Notes: a model not told the origin generated them from the letters alone. A stretch of 64,000 nucleotides of DNA from Pseudomonadota bacterium (GCA_021801025.1 JAJYYK010000001.1:273715-337714); one strand, 5' to 3'. Shown: positions 1 to 7,817, counted from the stretch's first letter. Program-made: numbers and translations.

Positions 1-2
1 TT

Positions 3-821
3 CGGCAATGGCAGTCGCATGTCGAAGGGCTTAAAAGCCAATTGGATGCAGTGAATCGGCGCGTGCGGGCTGGCGATGCGGCCAGGCTCGATCAACTTCA
101 GGCCAAAGCGGCATTGGCCATTGCGCAGGCACAATTTGCCGATGCCGAATTACGCTTGTCAACCGCCAAAAATGAACTAAATCGGCGCTTTCCGGCGATC
201 AGGTTACCCGCCGAACCTATTTTGCCGCAACCCGAGTTAGTGGCCGAACCACTGGAAGTGTGGCAACAGCGCAGTATGGCACACAACCATGAATTAGCCA
301 TTGCGCACGGCGAAACCCTGCGATACCGAACGATGCTGGCGCGTAGTGAGGCCGATAAAACGCCGGATCCAAGCGTTGGCGTACGCTTTGCCAATGAACG
401 GGGCGGTGAAGAGAAAATCATCGGTGTATACCTTTCTATCCCGTTTGCTGGGGGCGCCCGCCTTGCTGTGGCGCGCATGGCGGCGGCAAATCAGCTTGTT
501 GCCAGCGAACTTGAAGCGGGTGTGCGTACCAAAGTTGAAACCGACACGGCCAACACATGGCTCGCTACGCAATCGGCCTATGGTGCATGGCAAGCCAGTG
601 CCGCCGCCAGCGCTGCCATGCATCAACATGCCGATCTGGTGACGCGCGCCTACCAGCTGGGAGAAAGCGGACTCACCGATGTGCTCAACGCCCGCCGCCT
701 GGCACAAGAAGCCGACTTGAACGCCATCAATAGCCGTCTGGCTGCTGCACAAGCACGTTATCGGCTTCTGCTGGACACGCATGCACTGTGGCCGATAGAT
801 GCCGATGAGGAGGGGGCGTGA
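3..821 (+). CDS. TolC/CusC-type outer-membrane efflux protein, 5'-truncated by window edge
   Basis: This is the C-terminal part of an outer-membrane channel of tripartite (RND or metal) efflux pumps. The reading frame is open to the window edge, so the true start lies upstream; the TTG at position 42 is only an internal codon. About 270 residues are visible. They are rich in Ala, Gln, Leu and Arg, with long helical stretches such as RLDQLQAKAALAIAQAQF and, near the end, YQLGESGLTDVLNARRLA, which is typical of the second helical-hairpin repeat of the TolC family. The gene stops at 819-821 with the acidic tail DADEEGA. No adaptor or inner-membrane pump gene follows, so any partner genes must lie upstream or have been lost. 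The substrate cannot be told from this fragment. The family call is fairly sure. Confidence 0.8.
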   Translation, partial: RQWQSHVEGLKSQLDAVNRRVRAGDAARLDQLQAKAALAIAQAQFADAELRLSTAKNELNRRFPAIRLPAEPILPQPELVAEPLEVWQQRSMAHNHELAIAHGETLRYRTMLARSEADKTPDPSVGVRFANERGGEEKIIGVYLSIPFAGGARLAVARMAAANQLVASELEAGVRTKVETDTANTWLATQSAYGAWQASAAASAAMHQHADLVTRAYQLGESGLTDVLNARRLAQEADLNAINSRLAAAQARYRLLLDTHALWPIDADEEGA

Positions 822-1176
822 TGCGATAGATCCGCGTACCGGGCGCAGTACTGTATTCGGTGCGCAGGTAAAGACATACTCACAGCACAGTGGAAACTGT
901 CGACGGCGTCTGTCATGGCGCTGTCGCTGGAGGCGCGTGCGTCACTGTCATGATCAACTCATTTGCGAAAAACATATAATCTTGTTTTAATCAGTTTAAA
1001 TTCAAATATCTATATCAGTTTATCGGTCGCCTGACAGATTGTGTTGTTTAATTACAACAAAATTCAGGTTAACTTTTATTAAAAAGACTTTGTTGTCTTG
1101 TTACATTCGCGTACAATTAGCGACGTGCTGTTGGAATTTTCTGGTGGCCGGTCTTTTGAACTCAGGGAGGATGTGT
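822..1176. other. Intergenic region between efflux gene and cytochrome-porin gene
   Basis: No credible gene is seen in these 355 bases. The first 130 bases have gene-like composition, but stop codons appear immediately in the frame where an adaptor gene would be expected. The second half is AT-rich and holds a possible operator-like inverted repeat (TGTTGT and ACAACA arms around 1042-1059) and the promoter candidate listed separately. A small frame at 799-990 has no recognisable protein character. Confidence 0.5.
1090..1117 (+). promoter_or_regulatory. Putative sigma-70 promoter of the cytochrome-porin gene
   Basis: A TTGTTG hexamer at 1090-1095 and a TACAAT hexamer at 1112-1117 are separated by 16 bases. 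This would give a leader of about 50 bases before the ATG at 1177. A further TATAAT at 975-980 lacks a good -35 partner. This is a motif match only. Confidence 0.4.
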
Positions 1177-2595
1177 ATGAATATCTTGAATTGGAACAAG
1201 AATTTCAATCGGTTGCGCGAGGCTGTTTCGACTCAAGCGCCTGTTGATCTGTGGCGCACAGCTGTGCAAAAGGTAACCTGGCAAGGGGTTTCGGTGGCAT
1301 TGCTGGCGACGGTCAGTACCGTGGCATCAATGGATGCAGCCGCTGTGCCACTGTTTGCACGGCAGACCGGTCAAAACTGTCAGGCCTGTCATGCGGGTGG
1401 GCATTTCCCTGAATTGACGCCTTATGGTCGTATGTTCAAGTTAACCGGCTATACTTTGGGGCAACGGACCTCACTGCCCATCGCGGCGATGGCGGTGTTC
1501 ACATCCACCTCAGTGAATGGTGGCACAGGGACCATGGCCAATGGTCAACCAACTTTTAATACCGCCAGCCTGTTCGCCGGTGGCAAGTTAACCGACAGCA
1601 TCGGTATGCTGGCGCAATACACCTACAACAATTATCAAGATGGCACACAGTCAGGTCACATGGGATCTGATAACACCGATATTCGTTATGCGAAACATAT
1701 TATCAATGACCAGACGGATCTGATTTTTGGCTTTGACGCCAACAACAACCCTGGGGTAGAAGATGTGTGGAACAGTTCTGGTGCGTGGGGTTATAACGTC
1801 GTACCAGGCAGTACCGGTACGGGAGCAAACCAGTTGCCTCTTCTTGCGGGAGGGTTGGCGCAGCAAGCAGTGGGTGCTGGCGCATACCTGTACTGGAATA
1901 AAACCCTGTATGCGGAATTGTCAGGCTATCGTACTGGCGATGGGGTATTCTCTTTCCTGACACAACAACAAGGCGGTCAGGGTGCTTACCTTCAGGGTAC
2001 AAACCCTTACGTCCGTTTGGCGTTGACGCATGACTGGGGCACCAGCAATGCGATGATCGGTTACACCTATTTTGATGCCAATGTGTATGAGCAACCAGCG
2101 GGACTCTATAGTGGTCCTGGTACCTATGGCAACACGGGTGGCCCTGTCGATGAACACCGCGACAACATGGTGGATTTCCAGTACCAGTATCTGCTGGATC
2201 CGAATGTCTTCACTTTTGATGCAGCGTACACCAATGAGCAGATTTTTTACGGTTCTGGTGGGCTCGGCGGAGCTGGCGGTACTTCAGACAGCATCAATGA
2301 ATTTCAGGCCAAAGCAAACTATACCTACCAAGCCCATTATGGGGTCTCGCTGAGCTATTTTAATGTTACTAATACGGACAACAATGGTCTGAATGCAGCG
2401 GCTACTTGCGGCGGCTCAGGACCTGCAGGCGTCGGGCAGTGCGGTACGGAAGGATGGACCCCGGATATATATTTCATGCCAGTACAAAATGTCCGGATTG
2501 GTCTTCAGTACACCCTCTTTAACCGTGCTTACGGCACGACGGTGAATGCCACGGCGAATAACACCACGATGCTTTACGCCTGGACGGTATTTTAA
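1177..2595 (+). CDS. Outer-membrane monoheme cytochrome c-porin fusion (Cyc2-like architecture)
   Basis: The protein has 472 residues from the ATG at 1177, chosen because AGGGAGG lies 6 bases upstream; an in-frame ATG at 1171 and an open frame further upstream are less likely. A long N-terminus with a hydrophobic stretch (about residues 36-56) precedes a short mature segment carrying one heme c motif, CQACH (residues 68-72). It is followed by FPELTPYGRMFKLTGYTLG and then about 380 residues rich in aromatic, Gly, Asn and Thr residues, with alternating beta pattern and a C-terminal Phe, the usual outer-membrane barrel signature. Fused heme-barrel proteins such as Cyc2 accept electrons at the cell surface, classically from Fe(II). 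Whether this branch does so is inference. The following gene encodes a periplasmic diheme cytochrome that could take the electrons. Confidence 0.7.
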   Translation: MNILNWNKNFNRLREAVSTQAPVDLWRTAVQKVTWQGVSVALLATVSTVASMDAAAVPLFARQTGQNCQACHAGGHFPELTPYGRMFKLTGYTLGQRTSLPIAAMAVFTSTSVNGGTGTMANGQPTFNTASLFAGGKLTDSIGMLAQYTYNNYQDGTQSGHMGSDNTDIRYAKHIINDQTDLIFGFDANNNPGVEDVWNSSGAWGYNVVPGSTGTGANQLPLLAGGLAQQAVGAGAYLYWNKTLYAELSGYRTGDGVFSFLTQQQGGQGAYLQGTNPYVRLALTHDWGTSNAMIGYTYFDANVYEQPAGLYSGPGTYGNTGGPVDEHRDNMVDFQYQYLLDPNVFTFDAAYTNEQIFYGSGGLGGAGGTSDSINEFQAKANYTYQAHYGVSLSYFNVTNTDNNGLNAAATCGGSGPAGVGQCGTEGWTPDIYFMPVQNVRIGLQYTLFNRAYGTTVNATANNTTMLYAWTVF

Positions 2596-2603
2596 TGACC
2601 TTT

Positions 2604-2636
2604 CGGGTCACGTGACTGATACGATAACGTGACCCG
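2604..2636 (+). terminator. Perfect hairpin between cytochrome-porin and c4 genes
   Basis: A 10-base perfect inverted repeat (CGGGTCACGT at 2604-2613, ACGTGACCCG at 2627-2636) with a 13-base loop lies just after the stop codon and is followed by only a short T-rich stretch (ACTTTA). It may attenuate or stabilise the message between two genes that appear to form one unit. Full termination is doubtful because the next start codon is only 29 bases away. Confidence 0.5.
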
Positions 2637-2664
2637 ACTTTAAACTGAATTGGGAGAAATGACG

Positions 2665-3318
2665 ATGAACAAAGCAATCCTTTCAGCCGTGTTGGGGGCT
2701 GCGCTACTGGCGACAGGGTGTAGCAACCTGCAATCCAACACAGCATCTATCCGCGATTTGAACGACCCCAGCGTATCCGGCCATGTACTCGCGGAACAAG
2801 TGTGCAGTATGTGTCACGGCGTGGGCGGCAACTCAATCAACCCGACTTTTCCGCGTTTGGCAGGGCAGCAACCCGCATATCTGGTTGAGCAGTTAAAAGC
2901 CTTTCGTTCGCATGACCGCAGCGACGTGGCTGGCTATCAATACATGTGGGGCATTGCCCGCAGTCTGACCAACAAACAGATTGATGAGTTGGCGCAATAT
3001 TACAAGGGGCAAATCCCGGTTCCCGGTCAGGCGAAAAACGCTGGCCTGGTCGCGCAGGGTGATGCGATTTTCCATAATGGTGTCGAGGCGACCGGCGTAC
3101 CGGCCTGTGCTTCGTGTCATGGTCCTCAAGGCCACGGACATGATGGTTTCCCACGCCTTGCCTCACAACATCAGGATTACCTCCTGAAACAACTGAGTGT
3201 GTTTAAACACACCAATGACCGTTATACGGGCCTGGGTACGATGATGTCTCCAGTGGCGTATAACTTGTCAGGGGATCAGGCACGGGAAGTGGCCGCTTAC
3301 CTGTCTTCCCAGCCTTGA
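2665..3318 (+). CDS. Diheme cytochrome c (c4-like), predicted lipoprotein
   Basis: A 217-residue protein starting at ATG 2665, the last of three possible in-frame starts and the one best spaced from GGGAG at 2652-2656. The N-terminus is a lipoprotein signal with lipobox LATG-C (Cys19), so the protein is probably membrane-anchored rather than free as in classical cytochrome c4. There are two heme motifs, CSMCH (residues 47-51) and CASCH (148-152). Each is followed by the PRLAGQ/PRLASQ element and by Met candidates for the sixth ligand (Met94; Met193/194), matching the tandem two-domain c4 fold. Cytochromes c4 carry electrons in the periplasm toward terminal oxidases. Its position after the outer-membrane cytochrome-porin suggests that it receives electrons from that protein (inference). 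A strong terminator follows. Confidence 0.85.
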   Translation: MNKAILSAVLGAALLATGCSNLQSNTASIRDLNDPSVSGHVLAEQVCSMCHGVGGNSINPTFPRLAGQQPAYLVEQLKAFRSHDRSDVAGYQYMWGIARSLTNKQIDELAQYYKGQIPVPGQAKNAGLVAQGDAIFHNGVEATGVPACASCHGPQGHGHDGFPRLASQHQDYLLKQLSVFKHTNDRYTGLGTMMSPVAYNLSGDQAREVAAYLSSQP

Positions 3319-3387
3319 TTGGGTAGGGGTTTCGCCAGCACAGGTGATTTGTTGGTGATGTTGGTGTAACCCCGCTGGTTTTATCTG

Positions 3388-3426
3388 AATGCGCTGTGCA
3401 AGGAAAGCTTGCGCAGCGCATTTTTT
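3388..3426 (+). terminator. Intrinsic terminator after the cytochrome pair
   Basis: A long stem (AATGCGCTGTGCAAG paired with CTTGCGCAGCGCATT, one G-T type mismatch) closes on a short loop and runs into TTTTTT at 3421-3426. This is a textbook Rho-independent terminator that ends the cytochrome unit before hipBA. Confidence 0.85.
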
Positions 3427-3447
3427 ATGCTATTGCTTTCCTGCATT

Positions 3448-3494
3448 AAAGTAACATATACTTTCTCACAATGACCATTTATGATAAAGTATAT
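3448..3494 (+). promoter_or_regulatory. Putative HipB operator/promoter region
   Basis: An inverted repeat AAAGTA (3448-3453) and TACTTT (3459-3464) with a 5-base spacer is followed by another half-site, AAAGTATAT (3486-3494), just before the ATG at 3498. ATATACTTT at 3456-3464 is the exact reverse complement of that half-site. Palindromes in this position are typical of the autoregulatory operators bound by HipB-type repressors; binding itself is inferred. Confidence 0.55.
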
Positions 3495-3497
3495 ATC

Positions 3498-3875
3498 ATG
3501 TCTAAATCATCCTTGGCACTCACTTCATTCCCACCTGAGGCAGCCAGTTCCCTGATCACACTTGGAGAGCAGCTTGCCTTGGCTCGTCTCCGCCGGAACG
3601 AATCCCAGCGGCAATGGGCGATACGAATTGGGGTATCCGTGCCAACATTGATTCGTATGGAGCGTGGAGATCCAAGTGTCAGTATCGGTGTTTACACCAC
3701 GGCGCTATGGTTACTTGGGTTATCCAGTGCCTTGGGCGAATTGGCCAACCCGGTCAAGGATTTGGGGGCATTGGAAGCCGTTATTCGGGAAACTAACCGT
3801 ATTCGCGCCACACGAAAACAGGCATCTAAAACGGCTCAAATGGGTAAAGTGGCTAAAAACCATGCAAAACCATAA
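3498..3875 (+). CDS. hipB: HipB-like XRE-family antitoxin/repressor
   Basis: A 125-residue helix-turn-helix protein. An ATG at 3471 is in frame, but it would place the operator half-site inside the gene, so ATG 3498 is preferred. The HTH spans about residues 20-75: LGEQLALARLRRNESQRQWA leads into the recognition region IGVSVPTLIRMERGDPSVSI. The basic tail (about residues 95-125) may contact the kinase. In HipBA modules the antitoxin binds DNA as a dimer, neutralises HipA and represses its own operon. The stop codon overlaps the hipA start by 14 bases, which is normal for translationally coupled toxin-antitoxin pairs. Confidence 0.85.
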   Translation: MSKSSLALTSFPPEAASSLITLGEQLALARLRRNESQRQWAIRIGVSVPTLIRMERGDPSVSIGVYTTALWLLGLSSALGELANPVKDLGALEAVIRETNRIRATRKQASKTAQMGKVAKNHAKP

Positions 3876-5106
3876 CCCAATACAGGGCAATACACTTTAC
3901 CTTTGGTATCTGGGGCATCCTGTTGCCCCTATCCTGGTGGGCGATCTGAATCTTGTGATGTCTGCGCGGGGCGTTTCGTTGAGATATGATGCGGGCTGGT
4001 TGAATACTGGTTTTCCGTTGAGCGAAGACCTACCGCTGGTGGATATCGAGTTCTTTCCCCGGGAAAAAGACACAGCAGCTGGCGCGGTAGACGATGCCAG
4101 GCCGGACAGGTGGGGTGAAAAGATCATTCGTTTGCTTGATCGCCCGGCACGATTATCCATTTTGGAATTTCTGTATTACACGGGAGATGATCGGTTTGGC
4201 GCATTGGGGGTTTCTACGTCCAGGGAAGTTTACCTTCCCCGTCATATTGGGCCATTGCCGCAGCTTTCCGATGTTGACGCCGTTCACACGGTAGTGCGCA
4301 AAGTGATGGCAGGCGAACAGATCGGGGAACGCTGCAAACGATTGATTGCTCCAGGCGTAACCATGGGGGGCGCGCGGCCTAAAGCACTGTTTCAATTAGA
4401 TGGGGCTGAGTGGATATTGAAATTTGCAGAAGAAGAGATGTCTTCTGAGTCCTTGATTGAGCATGCTGCCATGACTTTGGCCGCGAAGGCGGAGATCAAT
4501 GTGGCAGTTACCCGTCCGATCAAACTTGAGAAGGGTGTCGCTGTTGCCATTAAACGATTTGACCGGTTTAATAACAAGTTGCGGCGGCATGTGCTTTCCG
4601 CCAATGTGGCATTCAAGGCGGCTGGCGTGGAGATCAGCTATCCAAATTTGTCCTTGTTGCTCCGCCGCAAGGGTGTGGCGGAGGACCAACTGTATACGAG
4701 CCAGATGCATGAATTATTTCGTCGATTGATTTTTAATATTCTTATCGACAATACTGATGATCATGAAAAAAACCATGTCTTACTAGTCACGGATTCTCAG
4801 CATTATGAGTTGGCACCAGCGTTTGATGTGCTGCCTGTGAGCCACTCACTCGGGTATCAGGCGATGGTGGTTGGCAAGCAAGGTGCAGAATCAACCATCG
4901 ACAATGCGCTTTCGATGGCGACGGCTTACTGGCTTACACCCCAAGCCGCTGTGGATGAAGCGCGGAAAGTGGCGCGGGTTGTGGACTCGTGGCAAAATCA
5001 CTTCGCTGAAAAAGGGCTTGGCGCTGCGGTTCTGGACGCTTTGTCGACACATATTGACCGGCCATTTTTGCTGAAACAGCGCCAGGCACTGCTTCAACAG
5101 GCCTAA
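3862..5106 (+). CDS. hipA: HipA-family Ser/Thr kinase toxin
   Basis: A 414-residue protein from ATG 3862; the frame is open further upstream only because it overlaps hipB. It has the HipA N-terminal subdomain (about residues 10-110) followed by the kinase core. Visible motifs are GVTMGGARPKALF, equivalent to the Gly-rich activation/P-loop region, the catalytic stretch NILIDNTDDHEKNH (Asn and Asp-Asp-His-x-Lys-Asn), and the metal-binding LAPAFDVLP. All key kinase residues therefore appear present. HipA of Escherichia coli phosphorylates glutamyl-tRNA synthetase and induces dormancy; the target here is unknown. Length is close to the family norm (about 440). The module lies at the edge of an accessory region, which fits horizontal acquisition. 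Confidence 0.88.
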   Translation: MQNHNPIQGNTLYLWYLGHPVAPILVGDLNLVMSARGVSLRYDAGWLNTGFPLSEDLPLVDIEFFPREKDTAAGAVDDARPDRWGEKIIRLLDRPARLSILEFLYYTGDDRFGALGVSTSREVYLPRHIGPLPQLSDVDAVHTVVRKVMAGEQIGERCKRLIAPGVTMGGARPKALFQLDGAEWILKFAEEEMSSESLIEHAAMTLAAKAEINVAVTRPIKLEKGVAVAIKRFDRFNNKLRRHVLSANVAFKAAGVEISYPNLSLLLRRKGVAEDQLYTSQMHELFRRLIFNILIDNTDDHEKNHVLLVTDSQHYELAPAFDVLPVSHSLGYQAMVVGKQGAESTIDNALSMATAYWLTPQAAVDEARKVARVVDSWQNHFAEKGLGAAVLDALSTHIDRPFLLKQRQALLQQA

Positions 5107-5151
5107 AAACGGCAAGTCAGATCAAAACAGGGCTTCACATTGGAGTACGCC

Positions 5152-6555
5152 ATGCAAACAAAAATTTTAGACCATGTCGATTGCCTGATTATCGGATCTG
5201 GCGGCGGGGGTTACCCGGCAGCTTTTTTTCTTGCCAAATCCGGTTTAACCGTGCTGATGGTCGACCTCATCGGGAATTTGGGCGGCAATTGTCTGGCTGA
5301 AGGGTGCGTGCCTTCCAAAGCCATCCGTGAGGCGGCACTGGTGCGCGGATTGGCAGATAAATTCACCGGCTTTGGTCTGCGTGGCGCCAAGCCCGATGTG
5401 GATTGGCGTGCAGTGATGGCTCATAAAGATCGCGTACAAAACATGCGCTACACCCAACACCGTGAAGACATCGAATCGAACGCAGTCGTTTTCCTGCAGG
5501 CCGAGGCGAGCATCCTGTCCGCTGACACCGCGTGCTTGCACACCCCGGATGGCAAGGAACGCCAGTGTCGTTTTCGTCACCTGATTTTGGCCACCGGCTC
5601 GCGCCCGGCGAGTTTAGCCATTCCGGGCGCAGAACTGGCCTTTACTTCACATGACTTGTTCCGTTTGGGTGCAGATTTGCCGCAACCCAGGCACTTGGTC
5701 ATTATTGGCGGAGGTTATATCGGGGTGGAGTCCGCCTCCATGCTGCAAGGTTTGGGTACCGAAGTGACCCTGCTGGAGCATTCCTCACAATTGTTGCGTG
5801 GCTTTGATTCGGAGTTGTCCAGCCACCTGTATAGCGGCCTGAGTCAGCGGGTGCGTATTGAACTCTCGGCTGATGTATTGGGCATTCAGCGCACGGGTAC
5901 AGATTTGACCGTCAATTACAGCCAGAATGGACAGACACTGGCTGTACAAGGCGATGCCGTGCTGATGGCGACAGGGCGAGCACCTGTGTTGCCAAAGGGA
6001 GTTGAGCATCTGACGCTACGCATGGAACGCGGGTATGTGGTGGTCGATGCCAGCCTGCGCACGAGCAACCCGCAAGTGTGGGCACCGGGTGATGTCAATG
6101 GCCGCAGCATGCTGTTTCACTCTGCTGTCCGGCAAAGTCTGGTGGCTGCGCACTGCATCGTGGCCGGTGGTCAGGCCGTGGATCGCATGCGCTTCGATGC
6201 TGTACCGATGACAGTGTTCACCGAACCGGAACTTGCACATGTGGGGCTGACCGCTGAACAGGCTGAAGCTGCATTCGGTAAAGAGGCAGTGCTGGTGACG
6301 CGTTATGCCTACGCAACAGACTCCCGCGCACAGATCTACCATGACACACAGGGTTTCATTAAACTGGTGTTTGACCTGCGTAATGGGGTGCTCCTGGGCG
6401 CGCAGATCGGCGGTATGGATGCAGCGCAACTGATTGCTCCGCTGGCGCTGGCCATCGAACAGGGTTTGGGCGCCGATGCACTGGCGAACACGGTATTCCC
6501 TCATCCCATGCTGAGCGAGGGTATTAACCAGGCTGCCCGAAAATTTCGCCCTTGA
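5152..6555 (+). CDS. Dihydrolipoamide dehydrogenase-like flavoprotein disulfide reductase
   Basis: A 467-residue pyridine nucleotide-disulfide oxidoreductase. ATG 5152 follows GGAG by 6 bases; an upstream TTG at 5140 is a weaker choice. The FAD-binding motif GSGGGGYPAAFFLAKSG lies at about residues 16-32. The redox-active pair is in GGNCLAEGCVPSK, as in lipoamide dehydrogenases. A NAD(P)H Rossmann motif IIGGGYIGVESA lies mid-chain, and the C-terminal dimer domain carries FPHPMLSEG with the catalytic His and Glu. The enzyme would reoxidise dihydrolipoyl groups of 2-oxoacid dehydrogenases or of the glycine cleavage H protein. No E1/E2 genes adjoin it. The window has gcvT, gcvH and gcvP but no other L-protein gene, so it could serve as L protein (inference). 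A mercuric reductase is unlikely because no terminal Cys pair is present. Confidence 0.82.
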   Translation: MQTKILDHVDCLIIGSGGGGYPAAFFLAKSGLTVLMVDLIGNLGGNCLAEGCVPSKAIREAALVRGLADKFTGFGLRGAKPDVDWRAVMAHKDRVQNMRYTQHREDIESNAVVFLQAEASILSADTACLHTPDGKERQCRFRHLILATGSRPASLAIPGAELAFTSHDLFRLGADLPQPRHLVIIGGGYIGVESASMLQGLGTEVTLLEHSSQLLRGFDSELSSHLYSGLSQRVRIELSADVLGIQRTGTDLTVNYSQNGQTLAVQGDAVLMATGRAPVLPKGVEHLTLRMERGYVVVDASLRTSNPQVWAPGDVNGRSMLFHSAVRQSLVAAHCIVAGGQAVDRMRFDAVPMTVFTEPELAHVGLTAEQAEAAFGKEAVLVTRYAYATDSRAQIYHDTQGFIKLVFDLRNGVLLGAQIGGMDAAQLIAPLALAIEQGLGADALANTVFPHPMLSEGINQAARKFRP

Positions 6556-6581
6556 GACTGCTATTGAGTTGATCGTCCAGC

Positions 6582-6695
6582 TTATGCGTGACCAAAAAAC
6601 ATCATGGCAAGCACAGCAAGCACAGCGGCACCCAAACAAACCATGCTGATAATAAACAAAACGTGACGGGTTTTATTGCTGACAGTTACCACCAT
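6582..6695 (-). CDS. Possible small single-span membrane protein (37 residues)
   Basis: A short frame on the minus strand, from ATG at 6695 to TAA at 6582, encodes MVVTVSNKTRHVLFI followed by a hydrophobic run ending AVLAMMFFGHA. It would form one transmembrane helix (about residues 12-34) with a basic N-terminal flank. AAAGGGG lies immediately upstream of the start, a plausible ribosome binding site. No family is recognised. Membrane microproteins of this size often attach to respiratory or transport complexes, but nothing here shows a partner. Confidence 0.4.
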   Translation of the reverse strand: MVVTVSNKTRHVLFIISMVCLGAAVLAVLAMMFFGHA

Positions 6696-7070
6696 ATACC
6701 CCTTTGCTTCGTGCCGATATTTCGGCCTGGATGAAAAAATGAGACAGTCTGTCACAATGTGCTCATCTGTCTGGATAAATTGATTTGGGTGTGCCCAATA
6801 GCAGTTTTGCAGTATAGCACCGGGGTGTCGGTATCGACCAGTTTCAGTACATACATCATGTATTTTTGCGTTGCGTGAAGGCTGTCATTTAAGGAAGCGA
6901 TGAATTATTCGTCATCCCCGAGAAAGCGGGGGGGCCCGTACCCTGTTTTAGCTGGGTTCCCGTCTTCGCGGGAAAGAAGAAGCCGAATAAAGCAGTGTCT
7001 CCTTAACGAATCGATGCAACATGTATAATTTGGGTTAAAATCACTGCTTAACAAAAAAATTTTAATTGAC
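6696..7070. other. Intergenic region with REP-like repeat and promoter candidate
   Basis: Apart from the repeat at 6910-6976, no gene is seen. A TATAAT hexamer at 7024-7029, about 40 bases before the start at 7071, with TTAACG upstream at slightly short spacing, may be the promoter of the triple-HTH gene. Confidence 0.4.
6910..6976. repeat. REP-like palindromic intergenic repeat
   Basis: GTCATCCCCGAGAAAGCGGG and, about 25 bases later, GGGTTCCCGTCTTCGCGGGA are inverted, GC-rich arms. This is the form of the widespread bacterial element based on CGTCATTCCCGCGAAAGCGGGAAT. Such elements are mobilised or bound in trans and often mark gene ends. Only one copy of this type was found in the window. 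Confidence 0.7.
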
Positions 7071-7817
7071 ATGAATAAATCCGTATCGCAAAAGATGACT
7101 GGCGGGGCTCTGACAGCTGGAAAGCCGGGTTCAGTCCATAAACAGGCACAGGATCAGCTCAAGGCATTAAAAAACGGACTGAATTTGTCTGATGAAACCA
7201 TGGCGAACGCGATCGGGGTACCCTTGCCTCAGCTGGTGGTGATGCTTTATGGCCCACCTGCCAGAATTCCGGCAAAGATCGCTTCAAAAATCAGGGTATT
7301 AGAGTCCCTTAACGCTTCACGCAACAGCGATCCGGAAATCATTGAAGACGACACATCTGATGAACCGCAACCATCTGTATCTCTACGCCCAGACCAGCAA
7401 GAGTTAATGGCGCTGCAGAAATCACTGGGTTTGACGCACGATGACCTCGCTCGTATTGCGGGAATTCCGCGCTCACGGATGATGACCTACGTGTACGGGC
7501 GTACCCGTTCCATTCCTTCAGCAGTGCTGGACGCGCTCCGGCAAGTGCGCGATCAGAAGAAAACGGATGACAATCCTTACCTGTTTGATGCCATTAAGGA
7601 GATGGAAGGCAGCCTGCCGGAATTTGTTGCCCGTTGGCAAGCCCGGCTGAATATTAAACCCGATGATCTGGTTGAGACGGGCAAAGCCATGGGGGTTTCA
7701 AAATCCACCTTGCTACGCTGGATGGAAGGTCATTGTAGCACCCGACCTTCATTTATCCGGAAATGCCTCACGGCACTGCATGAATACGAGCAGAAAAAAA
7801 TGTGTGCTGCTGAGTGA
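7071..7817 (+). CDS. Protein with three helix-turn-helix-like modules, unknown function
   Basis: A 248-residue protein not assigned to a named family. Three segments share one pattern: about residues 27-80 (LKNGLNLSDETMANAIGVP), 108-160 (LQKSLGLTHDDLARIAGIP) and 185-240 (ARLNIKPDDLVETGKAMGVS). Each reads as helix, turn, recognition-like helix, then a basic or aromatic residue group (VVMLYG, MMTYVYG, LLRWMEG) and a closing helix, as in XRE/Cro-type folds. Acidic linkers separate the modules (EIIEDDTSDE at 89-98). There is no signal peptide or membrane segment. It may bind repeated DNA sites or be a multi-module regulator (inference). It stands alone between a REP element and mobile-element debris, consistent with an accessory gene. 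Confidence 0.65.
   Translation: MNKSVSQKMTGGALTAGKPGSVHKQAQDQLKALKNGLNLSDETMANAIGVPLPQLVVMLYGPPARIPAKIASKIRVLESLNASRNSDPEIIEDDTSDEPQPSVSLRPDQQELMALQKSLGLTHDDLARIAGIPRSRMMTYVYGRTRSIPSAVLDALRQVRDQKKTDDNPYLFDAIKEMEGSLPEFVARWQARLNIKPDDLVETGKAMGVSKSTLLRWMEGHCSTRPSFIRKCLTALHEYEQKKMCAAE

Noticed and set aside
822..960. Possible remnant of an efflux adaptor gene behind the TolC-type gene
   Set aside because: The frame after the ATG at 821 hits a stop within three codons, and no adaptor motif can be followed.
799..990. Small plus-strand frame after the efflux gene
   Set aside because: Arg/Cys-rich translation with no family pattern, overlaps the upstream gene and lacks a ribosome binding site.
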